From Leptospira licerasiae serovar Varillal str. VAR 010 (GTDB lineage: Bacteria > Spirochaetota > Leptospiria > Leptospirales > Leptospiraceae), in assembly GCF_000244755.1 (NCBI RefSeq), contig NZ_AHOO02000005.1, forward strand, positions 806,001 to 870,000: a stretch of 64,000 nt of DNA, in the 5' to 3' direction. The translations under genes and the position numbers were made by a program. The notes under the pieces were generated by a model. That model searched no databases and was not told the origin of the DNA. It was given only the letters and a program-made list of their open reading frames with translations. This document shows positions 1-10,340 of this stretch, one piece after another (position 1 is the stretch's first letter; the number at the start of each line of letters is the position of its first letter).

Positions 1-8
1 ATTTTTGA

Positions 9-767
9 ATGAAACAAACTCTTTGTATAGCCAATCAAAAAGGGGGAGTAGGAAAAACCACTACGTCTGTCCATCTAGCCGTCGGTCTTGCCAGAAAGGG
101 GGAAAAGGTTTTACTCATAGACCTGGATGCCCAGAACAACGCGAGTTCCGTGTTTCCGGAATCTTTCTCTAAGGATGGAAAGGATTCATTTTTACTTTTT
201 AGTGAGAAGGTCCCAATTCGCGAGCTGATCTCTTCGACCAGGATTCCCGGTTTGAGTTTGCTTCCAGCTTCTTCTAAACTTTCCCAGATAGATGTTCTTC
301 TTTCCGGAAAAATGGACGGATTTTTTGTTCTAAAAGAAGCGTTAGAAACTGTTACGAATGATTTTGATTGGGTAGTGATCGATTGTCCGCCTAGTCTTTC
401 TTTGATCACCATGAATGCATTCGTTGCCGCAACCGGACTTATTGTTCCATTACAGATCTCTAAGTTTTCGTTGGATGGAATAGAAGCGATCTTAGAAGCT
501 AAAAATCACACTGTAAAAAGGTTTAACCCTGGGCTCAAAATTTTGGGAGCATTATTGACCTTATTCCAACAGAGGACTACGATGTCCCAAACGGTAGTTC
601 CGATGATCGAAGAACATCTCCGTCTATTCGAATCTAAAATACCTCCTTCTGTTGCAGTCGAAGAGGCGCATCTTTTGAACCAATCTTTATTCGAATACCA
701 GCCGAAGAACAAAACGACCAAAGCTTACCAACAATTCACGGACGAGGTTTACTCTTTTGGCGGGTAA
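9..767 (+). CDS. parA: ParA/Soj-family ATPase
   Basis: ParA/MinD-superfamily ATPase of 252 residues, expected to dimerise on ATP and act in chromosome or cargo positioning in the cytoplasm. The deviant Walker A is KGGVGKTT at residues 11-18, the A' motif VLLIDLDAQ is at 34-42 and the Walker B-type VVIDCPP is at 122-128. There is no N-terminal HTH, so it resembles Soj rather than plasmid ParA with its own repressor domain. Its stop lies inside the next gene (11-bp overlap), implying translational coupling. No parB follows, so the partner may be the downstream membrane protein (inference). Family assignment is firm; the cargo is unknown. Confidence 0.9.
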   Translation: MKQTLCIANQKGGVGKTTTSVHLAVGLARKGEKVLLIDLDAQNNASSVFPESFSKDGKDSFLLFSEKVPIRELISSTRIPGLSLLPASSKLSQIDVLLSGKMDGFFVLKEALETVTNDFDWVVIDCPPSLSLITMNAFVAATGLIVPLQISKFSLDGIEAILEAKNHTVKRFNPGLKILGALLTLFQQRTTMSQTVVPMIEEHLRLFESKIPPSVAVEEAHLLNQSLFEYQPKNKTTKAYQQFTDEVYSFGG

Positions 768-1515
768 GAAGGACTTATTAAAAAAAGCGGCAGGAGCGGC
801 CGTCAAAAAAACATTAGGGGGAGAAGTTTCCCCGGAAGAAAAATCTAATCCTAAAGCTTCCTCGGCTTCCGAGGCGCCCGAGCAAAATTCCCAGCCCAAG
901 GTTTCAGAACCAATTTCCACTGCTACTTCCGATCCGCCGCCATCCGGTTCAGTTCCGGATCAAGGTCCTAAATCCGAGACTTATTCTGCTCCTTCCGAAT
1001 CGCCTGAAAGCCGGGAAAAACAATTGCCCAAAAAAGAGCCCATTTTCAAGCTAAACAACGGTATGAGGATAGAAGAATACACACAAACGGGACTCCGTGA
1101 TTCCAACGGAAATAAAAAATGGATCCGCATTCTCGGTGTCTTCTTGGTGTTGATCCTTGTTTGGTGGATCTGGCCTTCTAAACACGAGATCTATATGGAC
1201 GTGGACAAGATGACTCCGGACAAAGTTTCCGGAATGGGTTCCGAAAAAGAATACCATTTCACTCACGGACAGGACTTTTTCATTTATTATAAAAGAGGCG
1301 GTTGGTTCTCCCCGGATAAGATCAAACTTACGATCTACAAAGTGGACGAATCTAAGGAAGAGATCAGCGTTCAAGAAAAAGAATTCAAACGCAGATTCGA
1401 TAAATTCCAGACCTACTATGACGATTCTTTTTTCGACGACGAAGGTTCTTACGAAGCTGAGATCAAAGACGAGAATGGAGAAATTCTCGTAACCAAAAAA
1501 TTCACCATCGACTAG
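757..1515 (+). CDS. Single-span membrane protein coupled to ParA
   Basis: Not a family I recognise. The TTG start at 757 lies within the end of the ParA gene, so translation is probably coupled. The 252-residue protein has a Lys/Ala-rich start (residues 1-20), a low-complexity Ser/Pro/Glu-rich stretch (about 25-95), one hydrophobic segment at about 123-139 followed by Trp-rich residues, and a charged C-terminal domain of about 110 residues rich in Asp, Lys and aromatic residues. The topology is probably cytoplasmic N-terminus and periplasmic C-terminus, with a fold that may be beta-rich. It could tether or be positioned by the ParA ATPase; that is inference from overlap only. Confidence 0.75.
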   Translation: MAGKKDLLKKAAGAAVKKTLGGEVSPEEKSNPKASSASEAPEQNSQPKVSEPISTATSDPPPSGSVPDQGPKSETYSAPSESPESREKQLPKKEPIFKLNNGMRIEEYTQTGLRDSNGNKKWIRILGVFLVLILVWWIWPSKHEIYMDVDKMTPDKVSGMGSEKEYHFTHGQDFFIYYKRGGWFSPDKIKLTIYKVDESKEEISVQEKEFKRRFDKFQTYYDDSFFDDEGSYEAEIKDENGEILVTKKFTID

Positions 1516-2202
1516 ATGAAGTTTTCAAAATTTATAATATCCTTTCTTTGCTTCTTTACCTTCTTTTGCGAGTCCGCAGAGAGACCTCATGGTTTGCCTG
1601 CAGGTGCAAAATACGATAAAAACATGAACGCCTATATTCTGAACGAGCCGGGGCTTGCCAGGATATATTACGATAATGGAAAGTTGTATTTCGAATGCCC
1701 TTTAGATGAGAACAAACTATATCACGGGCTATGCAAATCCTATCTCAGATCCGAAGAAGGTATCTCTTCCCAAGGAAAATACGAGCACGGTTCTAAGATC
1801 GGAGACTGGGTTTGGTATTTTGCGAACGGCAAACCTTATATCAAACAAAGATTCGGGAGTCAGATCAAGGACGAATTCGCCCAAATTAACGGGGACGAAG
1901 GAAACGAAGAAGGTCCGTACGAGAGATACTATCCGGAAGGAGTCCTGGAAGTAAAAGGCAATTATAAGAACGGACAAAAGTCCGATTTCTGGCAGAAATA
2001 CTTCAAAGACGGAGAATTGGAATATTCTGGGTATTATTCCAAAGGAAAAAAGATCCGCACTTGGTTCTATTATTTCCCGAACAGACAAACTGAGTCTGTC
2101 GAAGTTTTCGACGAGAACGGTAATTTCTTATCTAGAACGATCTTTTCCCCGAGTGGAAAAGTTCTCTGCGAAGTTCAGAAAAAAGAATCTCACTGCGGAT
2201 AA
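1516..2202 (+). CDS. MORN-repeat (YwqK-like) exported protein
   Basis: 228-residue protein with an N-terminal hydrophobic signal (residues 1-17) and a Cys at 18 (FFTFFC), plausible as a loose spirochaetal lipobox, so probably a lipoprotein. The body has repeated G-x-Y-x-x-G-x-K-x-x-x-W/F units typical of MORN or 'toxin-antitoxin YwqK' repeats, most clearly at about residues 145-195. Such repeats form a beta-sheet scaffold; no enzymatic activity is implied. The ATG directly abuts the preceding stop (no spacer), so it is likely in one transcript with the ParA gene. The cargo or partner is unknown. Confidence 0.8.
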   Translation: MKFSKFIISFLCFFTFFCESAERPHGLPAGAKYDKNMNAYILNEPGLARIYYDNGKLYFECPLDENKLYHGLCKSYLRSEEGISSQGKYEHGSKIGDWVWYFANGKPYIKQRFGSQIKDEFAQINGDEGNEEGPYERYYPEGVLEVKGNYKNGQKSDFWQKYFKDGELEYSGYYSKGKKIRTWFYYFPNRQTESVEVFDENGNFLSRTIFSPSGKVLCEVQKKESHCG

Positions 2203-2203
2203 T

Positions 2204-2485
2204 ATGGATCCTAGGCATCTCAAACTGGAGAAGTTTGCAGCCTCGGGATTTTTCATAGTCACAGTCTACTTAAGCGTATACCTTACATTGAATCATTATG
2301 CGGGAGAGGGTCTTATACTTTCGCTGTTTGTGACCCATCTCGGGATATTTATCGCGTTCAGAAGAGTATTAGATAGATTAAGCTATTCTTTTTTAGCTTT
2401 TTCTCACATTGTTCTTTGCTATTGGTTGGGTAAGAACGCCTTAGAGATTTTGTCTACTATCGATGGATGGAAACAGGGATTCTAA
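2204..2485 (+). CDS. Small integral membrane protein
   Basis: 93-residue protein starting at the ATG one base after the MORN gene stop; a longer in-frame ATG at 2153 lies inside the MORN gene and is unlikely. Three hydrophobic segments are visible (roughly residues 13-32, 34-51 and 60-80), so it is a small multi-pass inner-membrane protein. No family is recognised. Its last 45 bases overlap the end of the convergent gene on the minus strand, so the two transcripts have complementary 3' ends. Confidence 0.6.
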   Translation: MDPRHLKLEKFAASGFFIVTVYLSVYLTLNHYAGEGLILSLFVTHLGIFIAFRRVLDRLSYSFLAFSHIVLCYWLGKNALEILSTIDGWKQGF

Positions 2486-3487
2486 GATTCCAAAGTTGAT
2501 CGTAAGTAGATTGAATAAGAAAAGAATAAATACGATTACCAATACCAGTACCAAAAGTATCATCAAAGCGATCCTGATAAACCTAACCTGTAGATAACTA
2601 ATACCCAAGGCTAAATTTTGATAGGCGCTTAACTCTGCACTTTTTCCGAATTTGAGATAATTTCTGATATAAAATGCGGAAACGGCAATGACTGCGACTG
2701 CGATCAAGATCCCGAAAGGCTCCGAATAATTTTTTTGGAGAACGAATAGAGGAATATACACTAGATTTCCTATCAAGGTTCCTAATGCCACGATCCCTAA
2801 AAAGTGCAGAAGGGCTGTAGCAAAAGAATTGTTCCTGCCACTTTCGGATCTGAATTCAGATTCGTCTTCTCTCAGATTTTTAAGGGAATGAAAACGATCC
2901 GCTTCCTCTTTAGAGAAAAGTTTTCCGACGGTGAACATCAGATAAATCATACCTATGATCCAAGCGAACGCTAAGAACAGAGAAGGTATTACCCAGAATA
3001 AATCTTCCGTTCTTCCGGAACTTGCCGCTGCCAAAGCGATATTCGGCATACTGAATAAACCGTGAATGAAACCGAAAAAGTATAAGATCCGATTTAAGAA
3101 GGCATAGAAGAATGCCCTAAAATAAAGAGAAAGAAAAGAAGTTAGAGATAATACGGCTAAGAATACATAAAAGAAGATCTGCAATCTTTGTCCGAGTAAA
3201 ACTCTTCCTAATCTGTTTTTGATCTCTTCCGGCTGGGAATCGCTTGGAAGGCTTGGATCTTCTATCTCTTTTATGATCTTTTCGGTCAGAAGCATTTGAG
3301 AGATTGCCCCACCTTGAAAATAAAATCCGGAGATAGGCTCTCTTGCTGTTCCGTCTAACAAAGCTTCCATAGTAGAAGTGTCGTTGGTGTTCAGAAAAGT
3401 AGGTTGCAGGAAAAGTTGAAAACCGCTGACCAATAAAAGTACGAAAGGAATAATGTAAGTGATGGTCAATTTAATGCGAGATTTCAT
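2441..3487 (-). CDS. Multi-pass membrane protein, unknown
   Basis: 348-residue protein with an N-terminal hydrophobic helix (about 7-27), a short periplasmic stretch of about 75 residues, then about six further membrane segments, the last at about 305-330. A charged loop of about 40 residues (around 190-225, rich in Glu, Arg and Ser) separates two membrane blocks. No motif links it to a transporter family that I can name. The start is the ATG at 3487. It is convergent with, and overlaps, the small membrane-protein gene. Function unknown. Confidence 0.7.
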   Translation of the reverse strand: MKSRIKLTITYIIPFVLLLVSGFQLFLQPTFLNTNDTSTMEALLDGTAREPISGFYFQGGAISQMLLTEKIIKEIEDPSLPSDSQPEEIKNRLGRVLLGQRLQIFFYVFLAVLSLTSFLSLYFRAFFYAFLNRILYFFGFIHGLFSMPNIALAAASSGRTEDLFWVIPSLFLAFAWIIGMIYLMFTVGKLFSKEEADRFHSLKNLREDESEFRSESGRNNSFATALLHFLGIVALGTLIGNLVYIPLFVLQKNYSEPFGILIAVAVIAVSAFYIRNYLKFGKSAELSAYQNLALGISYLQVRFIRIALMILLVLVLVIVFILFLFNLLTINFGILESLFPSIDSRQNL

Positions 3488-3566
3488 ATCGGATCCGTTG
3501 CTAGGGCTATGATTTTACTAAGCTGGATTCTCTCCATCCAAAAAGTTGAAAGAGAAAGACCTGAAT

Positions 3567-4577
3567 TTAAAGTAAGAATACAAAAATCGCGATCATTCCG
3601 ATACCAACAACTCCTAAAGCGATTAGTACCGTCAAAAGTAAACTAGATTCTCCCGCTTCTAAGGAAGCGCTGGATGCAGAGGATACGCTTGAGCCGCCGG
3701 ATTTAGAAACCGGTTTTTCGCCGGTGTAAAGTCGGACTTTAATGGAATTTTCTTCTTCGTAAATTTTACCGAAAACGTCGTTACCTATTTTGACTACGGT
3801 TTCATTTTCCACACCTTTGTTTTCTGTGGCGACGACCGTTGCCGGAATAGGTTTAATACTTCCGTCTTCCGTTTTTAGTTTCATCGAATCTATAATTCCC
3901 ATAGTAGTCGGGTCGCTTCCCGTGAGCTGTACTACGATTTGATCACCTGGTTTTAGTTGGTTTACCGGGATCCCGGAAACAGGAGAAAGAATAAATTTGA
4001 ACTGAACTTTTGCGGCAGTAGGAGGAATCGAAGCATCTATCCCTGTCGGAACTCCAACTGGAATTGTGGGAAGATCTTCTTGAGCAGATGTTTCCTGAGA
4101 TTCTTCGGAATCTAAAGTCTCAAAGGAAGATTTACCGGATCCTGCTTCGTCAATCTTATCACGATCAATCAAAGAATACCAAAGACTGATATCCGGTTTA
4201 GAATTTCCCATAGCCTGGTTTTGGATCTGGTTGATCAGGTATTTGATCTTGTCGTCTTCGCGTTTATTGATGTAATGAATGAGCTGCTCCATAAAATCGT
4301 CGGAGCGTCCGCTGCTTGAAAATAATTCCTGAAGTTTATTAGTGAGATTTTTAAGTTGTTTGCCTTCGTATTTGATCTTTTGGCAGACATTGGTGATGTC
4401 TTTGAAGGTGGTTCCGGATAACGGAATGTTGATCAACTCGCTGTTTCCTACGGCGACTACTTCGAATCTATCGATCCGACTGGAAACCGGATCTACGATT
4501 CCCCCAAATAAGATGTAAAGAGAGGAAGCTCCGTCCCTAGACTGGAATAATAAGGAATATACTTGTTCGGATGGCAT
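3567..4577 (-). CDS. Tail-anchored protein, unknown
   Basis: 336-residue protein without a signal peptide. The N-terminal 60 residues look like a compact beta-rich domain, followed by a helical, charged section (about 60-130), an acidic Ser-rich linker (about 145-175), a second beta-rich domain (about 185-290), a Ser-rich linker and a single C-terminal hydrophobic helix (last ~24 residues). That order suggests a C-terminal membrane anchor with the rest in the cytoplasm. No family is recognised. It is divergently placed from the Lol-type operon at 4713 and shares its upstream region. Confidence 0.7.
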   Translation of the reverse strand: MPSEQVYSLLFQSRDGASSLYILFGGIVDPVSSRIDRFEVVAVGNSELINIPLSGTTFKDITNVCQKIKYEGKQLKNLTNKLQELFSSSGRSDDFMEQLIHYINKREDDKIKYLINQIQNQAMGNSKPDISLWYSLIDRDKIDEAGSGKSSFETLDSEESQETSAQEDLPTIPVGVPTGIDASIPPTAAKVQFKFILSPVSGIPVNQLKPGDQIVVQLTGSDPTTMGIIDSMKLKTEDGSIKPIPATVVATENKGVENETVVKIGNDVFGKIYEEENSIKVRLYTGEKPVSKSGGSSVSSASSASLEAGESSLLLTVLIALGVVGIGMIAIFVFLL

Positions 4578-4634
4578 AAAATTTCGAATGAAAGACCGAT
4601 CCTACTATGAGGCCAAATCGGTATCGACTTTTTT

Positions 4635-4662
4635 TTGACATCCTGCATCGGAATCTGATAAT
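4635..4662 (+). promoter_or_regulatory. Sigma-70-type promoter for the lolCD-like operon
   Basis: A perfect -35 hexamer TTGACA (4635-4640) and a 16-bp spacer precede GATAAT (4657-4662), one mismatch from TATAAT and preceded by a T (TGATAAT). It points into the lolC-like gene; transcription would begin near 4669. Confidence 0.65.
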
Positions 4663-4712
4663 TGTCAAACTAAGGAAATTTGCGGATTTGTTTAATTTCA
4701 ACCGCCCAACTG

Positions 4713-6086
4713 ATGCATTTCTTCTTTCATAGATCCCCCCTAATCCTACTTCTCACTTCCCGATATATCCGAGGATCCAGAGTTACAGGATTGCTATCGA
4801 TCAAGTCCAGGATTTCGTTTATCGTGATGGCTGTCGGAGTTGCCCTTCTTATCGTAGTACTTTCCATCTTTAACGGCTTTCAAAGGCAACTTAAGGAATC
4901 CCTGTGGCAAGGTGGGGAACATATTACAATTGAAAGTAGTTCTAATGGCGGAGAGATCCGAGATTACCAGAAGATCATCAAATACATACAAAACGATCCG
5001 GACCTAAAAGACAGGATCATCTCTGTCGAAGGCGGGATTCAAAGTCACGGACTCATCCAAAGATATAACGTATTTTATCCGGTTCTTATCAAAGCGGTCG
5101 CCGTTCCAAGCGTGGACGAATTGATAGAACATAAACTTCATAATTTTCCCAGAGTTGTTCATTACGATAGAGAAGAACTCGGTCATCTGAATCGAGAGAA
5201 CTATATCATTCTAGGAAAAGAAATGGAGGACCTTTACAATTTCGGTTTAGGCAAACAACTTACTTTAGCGGTCCCCGGGGGGAGGTTTTCTCTCGGAAAA
5301 GGTGTAGAAGTAAGCGTCCAGAATTTCAGAGTATCCGGATTTTTTAAAACGGGGAACTATAAGTTCGATTCTAGCTTCGTTTATATGGCCTTGCCTGTTG
5401 CTCAGAAATTTTTCAAAATGAAAGATTCCGTAAATCAGATCACTATCAAAGCAAAGTCTTTGGATGATCTTGCGATCAGCAAACGTAAACTATACAAATT
5501 ATTTAACAGCTTAGAGTTCGAACAAGAGATTGATGCGGCTTCTTCTTTATCCGTAAGGACGATCGCAGAAGAACAAGAAAATCTTTTAGCGGCGTTGCAG
5601 TTGGAAAAGACGATCATCTCTATTATCGTTTTCTTATTTATTATCTTGGCTGCGCTCGGAATGGTCGCTTCCGTATATTCTTTGGTACGTGCAAAACGTA
5701 AGTCTATCGGAGTGTTAAAAGCTCTTGGACTTCCGGCTTCCGATATACTTTTGATCTTTACATTGAATGCGATGCTTGTCGGGATATTAGCTTCTTTAAC
5801 CGGAGGGGTCGCGGGAATATTTTTAGCAAACTCGCTCGATAGTATTGTCGGCTACATAGAAGAGATCATCAACATGTTAGGACCTTCTTTCACAGGTTCC
5901 GATTGGACGCCTGTAGAGCTCGTTCCGAAACGAATCTATTATTTCGATAAACTGCCTGTGGACATCAATATACCTTTTATCTTTATGGTAACCACTGCTG
6001 CTACGATACTTTCCGGGATTGCCGGATACTTCCCCGCAAGATGGGCCGCAAGCCTGAATCCTGTCGATACCATAAGGAACGACTAA
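4713..6086 (+). CDS. lolC: Lipoprotein-releasing ABC permease, LolC/LolE-type
   Basis: Permease subunit of a LolCDE-type exporter that extracts lipoproteins from the inner membrane. The FtsX/MacB architecture is visible: one N-terminal span with the [14 protein letters not shown] signature, a periplasmic domain of about 230 residues, then three C-terminal spans containing [11 protein letters not shown] and ending in the typical [13 protein letters not shown] 4713 is chosen because it gives a normal short N-terminus before SRYIRGSR; a TTG at 4680 with an AAGGA just upstream is an alternative. The ATPase gene follows after one base. No second permease gene is adjacent, so the complex may be a homodimer (inference). 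Confidence 0.87.
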   Translation: MHFFFHRSPLILLLTSRYIRGSRVTGLLSIKSRISFIVMAVGVALLIVVLSIFNGFQRQLKESLWQGGEHITIESSSNGGEIRDYQKIIKYIQNDPDLKDRIISVEGGIQSHGLIQRYNVFYPVLIKAVAVPSVDELIEHKLHNFPRVVHYDREELGHLNRENYIILGKEMEDLYNFGLGKQLTLAVPGGRFSLGKGVEVSVQNFRVSGFFKTGNYKFDSSFVYMALPVAQKFFKMKDSVNQITIKAKSLDDLAISKRKLYKLFNSLEFEQEIDAASSLSVRTIAEEQENLLAALQLEKTIISIIVFLFIILAALGMVASVYSLVRAKRKSIGVLKALGLPASDILLIFTLNAMLVGILASLTGGVAGIFLANSLDSIVGYIEEIINMLGPSFTGSDWTPVELVPKRIYYFDKLPVDINIPFIFMVTTAATILSGIAGYFPARWAASLNPVDTIRND

Positions 6087-6087
6087 C

Positions 6088-6780
6088 GTGAGTATTATTA
6101 AGATCCGAAATCTGGTTAAAAAGTATCATATCCTGGAAAAGGAATTTTCCGTGTTAGACGGATTGGATATGGATGTAGAAGAAGGACAGATCTTCTCCAT
6201 CGAAGGAAAATCCGGGATCGGAAAATCCACGTTACTCAATATTCTTGGCGCAATGGACAGTTTTGATTCAGGAGATGTGGAAGTTTGCGGGATCAATCTG
6301 AACAACTTGGACGAAAAAGGAAAAGAAAACTTTCGTGCGGAGAAGATCGCATTTATCTTCCAACATCATCTTCTTCTTCCGGATTTTTCGGCTTTGGAGA
6401 ATGTGAGCATCCCACTTTTGATAAAAGGTTATTCCACTTCTAAAGCGGAGAAAGAAGCGATCTCCATATTGGAAAAAGTCGGATTGAAAGAAAGGATCCA
6501 TAGTCATCCTTCTCAACTATCCGGAGGAGAAAGTGCAAGAGTAGGTGTGGCAAGAGCGCTTGTTGCAGGAAAAAAACTCATTCTCGCAGATGAACCTACA
6601 GGAAACTTGGATAGAGAAAATTCCAGGAATCTAATGAGCCTGATCCAAGAACTCCAAAAGGATCTTAGATTCAGTCTAATACTAGTGACCCACGATATGG
6701 AATTGGCGGCTCTCGCTCATAAAAGAAATCAGATCTTCCAAGGAAAGCTTAAACCCGCAGTGGTCCCACAGACGGTTTAA
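6088..6780 (+). CDS. lolD: ABC transporter ATPase, LolD-type
   Basis: Nucleotide-binding subunit that powers the permease encoded immediately upstream. Walker A is GKSGIGKS at residues 40-47, the Q-loop sits in IFQHH, the signature is [14 protein letters not shown], Walker B is [12 protein letters not shown] and the H-loop is VTHD. The signature has SAR where most LolD proteins have QQR. The length of 230 residues is normal for LolD/MacB-type ATPases. GTG start at 6088, one base after the permease stop. Substrate assignment (lipoproteins) rests on the partner permease. Confidence 0.9.
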   Translation: MSIIKIRNLVKKYHILEKEFSVLDGLDMDVEEGQIFSIEGKSGIGKSTLLNILGAMDSFDSGDVEVCGINLNNLDEKGKENFRAEKIAFIFQHHLLLPDFSALENVSIPLLIKGYSTSKAEKEAISILEKVGLKERIHSHPSQLSGGESARVGVARALVAGKKLILADEPTGNLDRENSRNLMSLIQELQKDLRFSLILVTHDMELAALAHKRNQIFQGKLKPAVVPQTV

Positions 6781-6786
6781 AGGATC

Positions 6787-7611
6787 ATGGATGGCTGTAT
6801 TTATTGCGGCTTATCCCGTCTCGACTGGAAAAATCGAGGAAAGATAGGATGTGTTCATTGCATCCAGTTTTTGGGAGAGGAATATACTAAGTTTATTCCT
6901 CTCCAGGCTCCTTCCGAATGGGAGCCACCTTCTCATTTCACTGCATTTGACACTTGGGAAAAATTCAAAAAAACAAATTGGGAACAAGGTTTGTCCTATA
7001 TAGATTCTCTTCGTTTGCCTTTCACGTATAGGTTTCGTATTGCTAGAAATCCGAAAAATTCCACATATACCAAACGTACCGAAAAAACGGACCAGTTCTT
7101 AAACCGGTTTTTAGAAGAGAATGATTCCCAAATCGAAGATCTGAATTCGGTAAAAAAACATCCGATCTTAGAATTAAAACAAAGAATTCCCTGGAATTCA
7201 GGGACATTAGTGATGGGAGACGAGGATCATATTCGCTGGGAATATGTGACTGATTCCCTACTTGAGTTGAACTCTGTCCTAAAATCCGATTTTTTAACGA
7301 AATTCGAGGCGAAAGATAAGTTTGATTTTCAAAAAGGGATCGGATTCATCAATTCCTGTCCTACCAACTCCGGTTTTGGAGACAAACTTTCTGTTTCAAT
7401 TCCGGCAAGACTTGCGGACTCGGGAGAGATACGGGATTTCAGGCTGCCCACAGACTGGGGCTTCTATCGGGAAGAATTGAAGGGCAGATTGGTCTTTTTC
7501 CGAAAAAATTTCGGCCCAAATCGAAAAAATTCCTTTTTCAATTTGGTTTCGTATTTAGCCTTACTGGTAATAAGCGGAAAAGACGGGACAAAAGCCTCAT
7601 TTGACCTGTAA
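6787..7611 (+). CDS. Compact McsA/McsB-like zinc-ribbon guanido-kinase fusion
   Basis: 274-residue protein with two recognisable parts. Residues 4-25 hold C-x2-C...C-x2-C in the McsA zinc-ribbon pattern (CIYCGLS then GCVHC). Residues about 82-245 match the McsB protein-arginine-kinase catalytic core: RFRIARN (82-88), DEDHIR (145-150, like McsB NEEDHIR) and SCPTNSGFG (190-198), whose Cys191 corresponds to the guanido-kinase catalytic Cys. McsB is about 350 residues; here the C-terminal phosphoarginine-binding domain is missing. It lies just upstream of clpC, as mcsA-mcsB do in Firmicutes. Arginine-kinase activity on ClpC substrates is inference; it could also be a regulatory pseudokinase. Confidence 0.8.
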   Translation: MDGCIYCGLSRLDWKNRGKIGCVHCIQFLGEEYTKFIPLQAPSEWEPPSHFTAFDTWEKFKKTNWEQGLSYIDSLRLPFTYRFRIARNPKNSTYTKRTEKTDQFLNRFLEENDSQIEDLNSVKKHPILELKQRIPWNSGTLVMGDEDHIRWEYVTDSLLELNSVLKSDFLTKFEAKDKFDFQKGIGFINSCPTNSGFGDKLSVSIPARLADSGEIRDFRLPTDWGFYREELKGRLVFFRKNFGPNRKNSFFNLVSYLALLVISGKDGTKASFDL

Positions 7612-7725
7612 TCCTTTTTGGTTAACTAGTCCGATATATTCTTTAAGGGAGATTCCGGCTCCCAGTTGGAATTTGGATGCGAATACAGTCTAACCTACAG
7701 AACCCATCAGGAAGGGCGTGCAATT

Positions 7726-10266
7726 ATGTTGGAATTTACTAAAAGAGCAAAACGAGTAATCAACGAGATCGCGCAGGACGAAGCAAAACGTCTAGGCAGC
7801 GAATTTATCGGCCCTGAACATATCTTATTAGGTTTGTTAAAGGAAGAAGATTCGGTCGCGATAAAAATACTGAATAACCTGAACATCAACCTGAACGAAC
7901 TTCGTAAAGAAGTAGAGCGCAGGACCAGGGAGAACTCCGGCACATTGTTGATGGACATGGCCCAAGGACAGGATCGATACCAAAAAATTATCGAACTCTC
8001 TAAGGAAGAAGCCAAACGTCTGAAACACAACTATGTTGGAACAGAACATATTCTTCTAGCATTATTAAGAGATAATAATAATATCGCAGGTGGAGCGTTA
8101 TACTCCTTTAGCGTGAATTATAATGTGATCAAAGGGGAGATACTTCGTTTATTAGGCGCTCCTCCTACTAGCACAGTGGGAGTATCCAGCCAGCCAACCG
8201 CTCAACCTGGAACTCCTCGTGCCGAAAAAACTAAAACTCCGATCTTGGACGAGTTTGCTAGAGATCTTACTCAGCTAGCCAGAGATAAAAAACTGGATCC
8301 GGTTGTAGGAAGATCCAGCGAGATCCAAAGGGTGATCCAGATCCTTTCTCGTAAAACCAAGAACAATCCGGTATTGGTCGGAGAGTCAGGAGTCGGTAAG
8401 ACAGCTATCGTAGAAGGGCTAGCACTTGCGATCGTAGAGAAGAATGTCCCTGACCTTCTTTTCGAAAAACGTGTACTTTCCTTGGATCTGGCAAGCCTGA
8501 TCGCAGGAACCAAGTATCGCGGAGAATTCGAAGAAAGATTAAAGAAGATCATGAAAGAAATTTCTTCTTCTAATAATATCATCATATTTATCGACGAGTT
8601 GCACACTCTGATCGGAGCGGGAGCAGCAGAAGGAGCTGTGGATGCAGCTAATATTCTGAAACCTGCACTTGCAAGAGGGGAACTGCAATGTATCGGAGCT
8701 ACTACCAGCACCGAGTACCGCAAGTATATCGAGCGTGATTCCGCGTTAGAAAGAAGGTTCCAAGTTGTAAAAGTTGCGGAACCTTCCGTAGACGATGCTA
8801 TCCAAATCCTTACCGGATTGAAAAAAGCTTACGAGGCTCACCATAAGGTGCGTTACTCGGATCGTGCTTTGGACCAAGCGGTTAGGTTATCTCACAGGTA
8901 TATCAATGATAGATATCTTCCTGACAAAGCGATCGACATCATAGACGAAGCAGGTGCAAAAGCAAGACTTGCGAACTGTGCTCGTCCTCAAGCAGTAAAA
9001 GACTTGGAAGAAGAGATCAAATCACTTTCTCAAAAGAAAGAAGATCTGGTTCGTTCCCAAGAGTATGAAAAGGCTGCTGGAGTTCGCGATGAAGTGAACC
9101 GCAAAAAACAAGTTCTGGAAGAAAAGATCAGATCTTGGCAGGAGAAACTGGACGATTTCGCAGTTTCTATCGACGAAGACGATATTCTTTCCGTGGTATC
9201 TCAATGGACCGGAATTCCGTTACAAAGAATGGAAGAGAATGAGTCTTCCAGATTACTTCGTTTGGAAGAAGAACTCAAACAAAGAGTTGTCGGTCAGGAC
9301 GAAGCAATCGAGAAGATCGCAAAATCCGTTCGTAGAGCGCGTACTGGATTCAAAGCAGAACGTAGACCTACCGGATCTTTTATATTCTTAGGGCCTACAG
9401 GAGTCGGTAAGACCGAGCTTGCAAAAGCGTTGGCTGAGTTCTTATTCGGAGACCAAGACGCTATGCTTCGTGTAGACATGTCCGAGTATATGGAACCGCA
9501 TGCAGTCAGTAGATTGATCGGAGCTCCTCCTGGTTATGTTGGTTACGATGATGGCGGACAATTGACTGAGTTCGTTCGTAAAAAACCGTATTCAATCATT
9601 CTATTGGATGAGATCGAAAAAGCTCACCATGATATTTTCAACGTTCTTCTCCAAGTAATGGAAGAAGGGAACCTGACTGATACAAAAGGTCGTAAGGTAA
9701 ACTTCAGGGACGCGATCATCATCATGACCTCTAACATCGGTGCTAAGGAAATTTCCAGCAGCGTAAGACTCGGATTCGAGGATCGTTCGGGAGAAGAGGA
9801 CAAATACAAGTCGGACCAAGCTCGCGAACAGTTGAAAAAACATTTCAACCCGGAATTCTTGAACAGAGTGGACGAGGTTGTTTACTTCAAACCTCTCAGA
9901 AAAGAAGAGCTTATGGCGATTATGGATATCATGATCAGAGACACCAATAAGAGATTATTGGATAAGAAGATCAAGATAGACCTGACTCAAGAAGCGAAGG
10001 ACCACTTTATGGATATAGGCTACGACGAGAAGTTCGGAGCACGTCCATTACGCAGAGTATTCCAACGAGAGTTAGAGGATTATATGGCAGTCCAAACCTT
10101 GAAAGGCGCTTACAAAGAGCCTACCAAGATCACAGTTGCCTTCAAAGAGGGTAAACTAGACTTCTTGGAAGAAGTTTGGACAGATTATAAACCTGCAGAT
10201 CAAGGTTCAGACGGAGGAAGTTCTCCGAACAATCCGGAGCGTTCCGAAGAACCTGCGCTAGTGTAA
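7726..10266 (+). CDS. clpC: ATP-dependent Clp protease ATPase subunit ClpC
   Basis: AAA+ unfoldase that feeds proteins to ClpP. Two Clp_N repeats (about 1-145), first AAA domain with Walker A GESGVGKT (219-226) and Walker B IIIFIDE (about 286-291), a middle UVR-type helical region ([13 protein letters not shown]), a second AAA domain with GPTGVGKT and a ClpB_D2-small C-terminal domain. 846 residues, normal for ClpC, with a Ser/Glu/Pro-rich tail of about 25 residues. ATG 7726 is chosen because AGGAAGG lies 10 bases upstream and the product starts [10 protein letters not shown] as in other ClpCs; an in-frame upstream start at 7666 is unlikely. A kinase-like protein gene precedes it, and a terminator follows. 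Confidence 0.96.
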   Translation: MLEFTKRAKRVINEIAQDEAKRLGSEFIGPEHILLGLLKEEDSVAIKILNNLNINLNELRKEVERRTRENSGTLLMDMAQGQDRYQKIIELSKEEAKRLKHNYVGTEHILLALLRDNNNIAGGALYSFSVNYNVIKGEILRLLGAPPTSTVGVSSQPTAQPGTPRAEKTKTPILDEFARDLTQLARDKKLDPVVGRSSEIQRVIQILSRKTKNNPVLVGESGVGKTAIVEGLALAIVEKNVPDLLFEKRVLSLDLASLIAGTKYRGEFEERLKKIMKEISSSNNIIIFIDELHTLIGAGAAEGAVDAANILKPALARGELQCIGATTSTEYRKYIERDSALERRFQVVKVAEPSVDDAIQILTGLKKAYEAHHKVRYSDRALDQAVRLSHRYINDRYLPDKAIDIIDEAGAKARLANCARPQAVKDLEEEIKSLSQKKEDLVRSQEYEKAAGVRDEVNRKKQVLEEKIRSWQEKLDDFAVSIDEDDILSVVSQWTGIPLQRMEENESSRLLRLEEELKQRVVGQDEAIEKIAKSVRRARTGFKAERRPTGSFIFLGPTGVGKTELAKALAEFLFGDQDAMLRVDMSEYMEPHAVSRLIGAPPGYVGYDDGGQLTEFVRKKPYSIILLDEIEKAHHDIFNVLLQVMEEGNLTDTKGRKVNFRDAIIIMTSNIGAKEISSSVRLGFEDRSGEEDKYKSDQAREQLKKHFNPEFLNRVDEVVYFKPLRKEELMAIMDIMIRDTNKRLLDKKIKIDLTQEAKDHFMDIGYDEKFGARPLRRVFQRELEDYMAVQTLKGAYKEPTKITVAFKEGKLDFLEEVWTDYKPADQGSDGGSSPNNPERSEEPALV

Positions 10267-10275
10267 AAGATTATT

Positions 10276-10306
10276 GCCCTCCTACGGAAACGAAAGGAGG
10301 GCTTTT
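10276..10306 (+). terminator. Rho-independent terminator after clpC
   Basis: Stem GCCCTCCT (10276-10283) pairs perfectly with AGGAGGGC (10295-10302) and is followed by TTTT. It lies 9 bases after the clpC stop and reads in the same direction. Confidence 0.85.
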
Positions 10307-10340
10307 GATCTAAAAAGGGAGACTTTCTTGGAGAAGGTGT

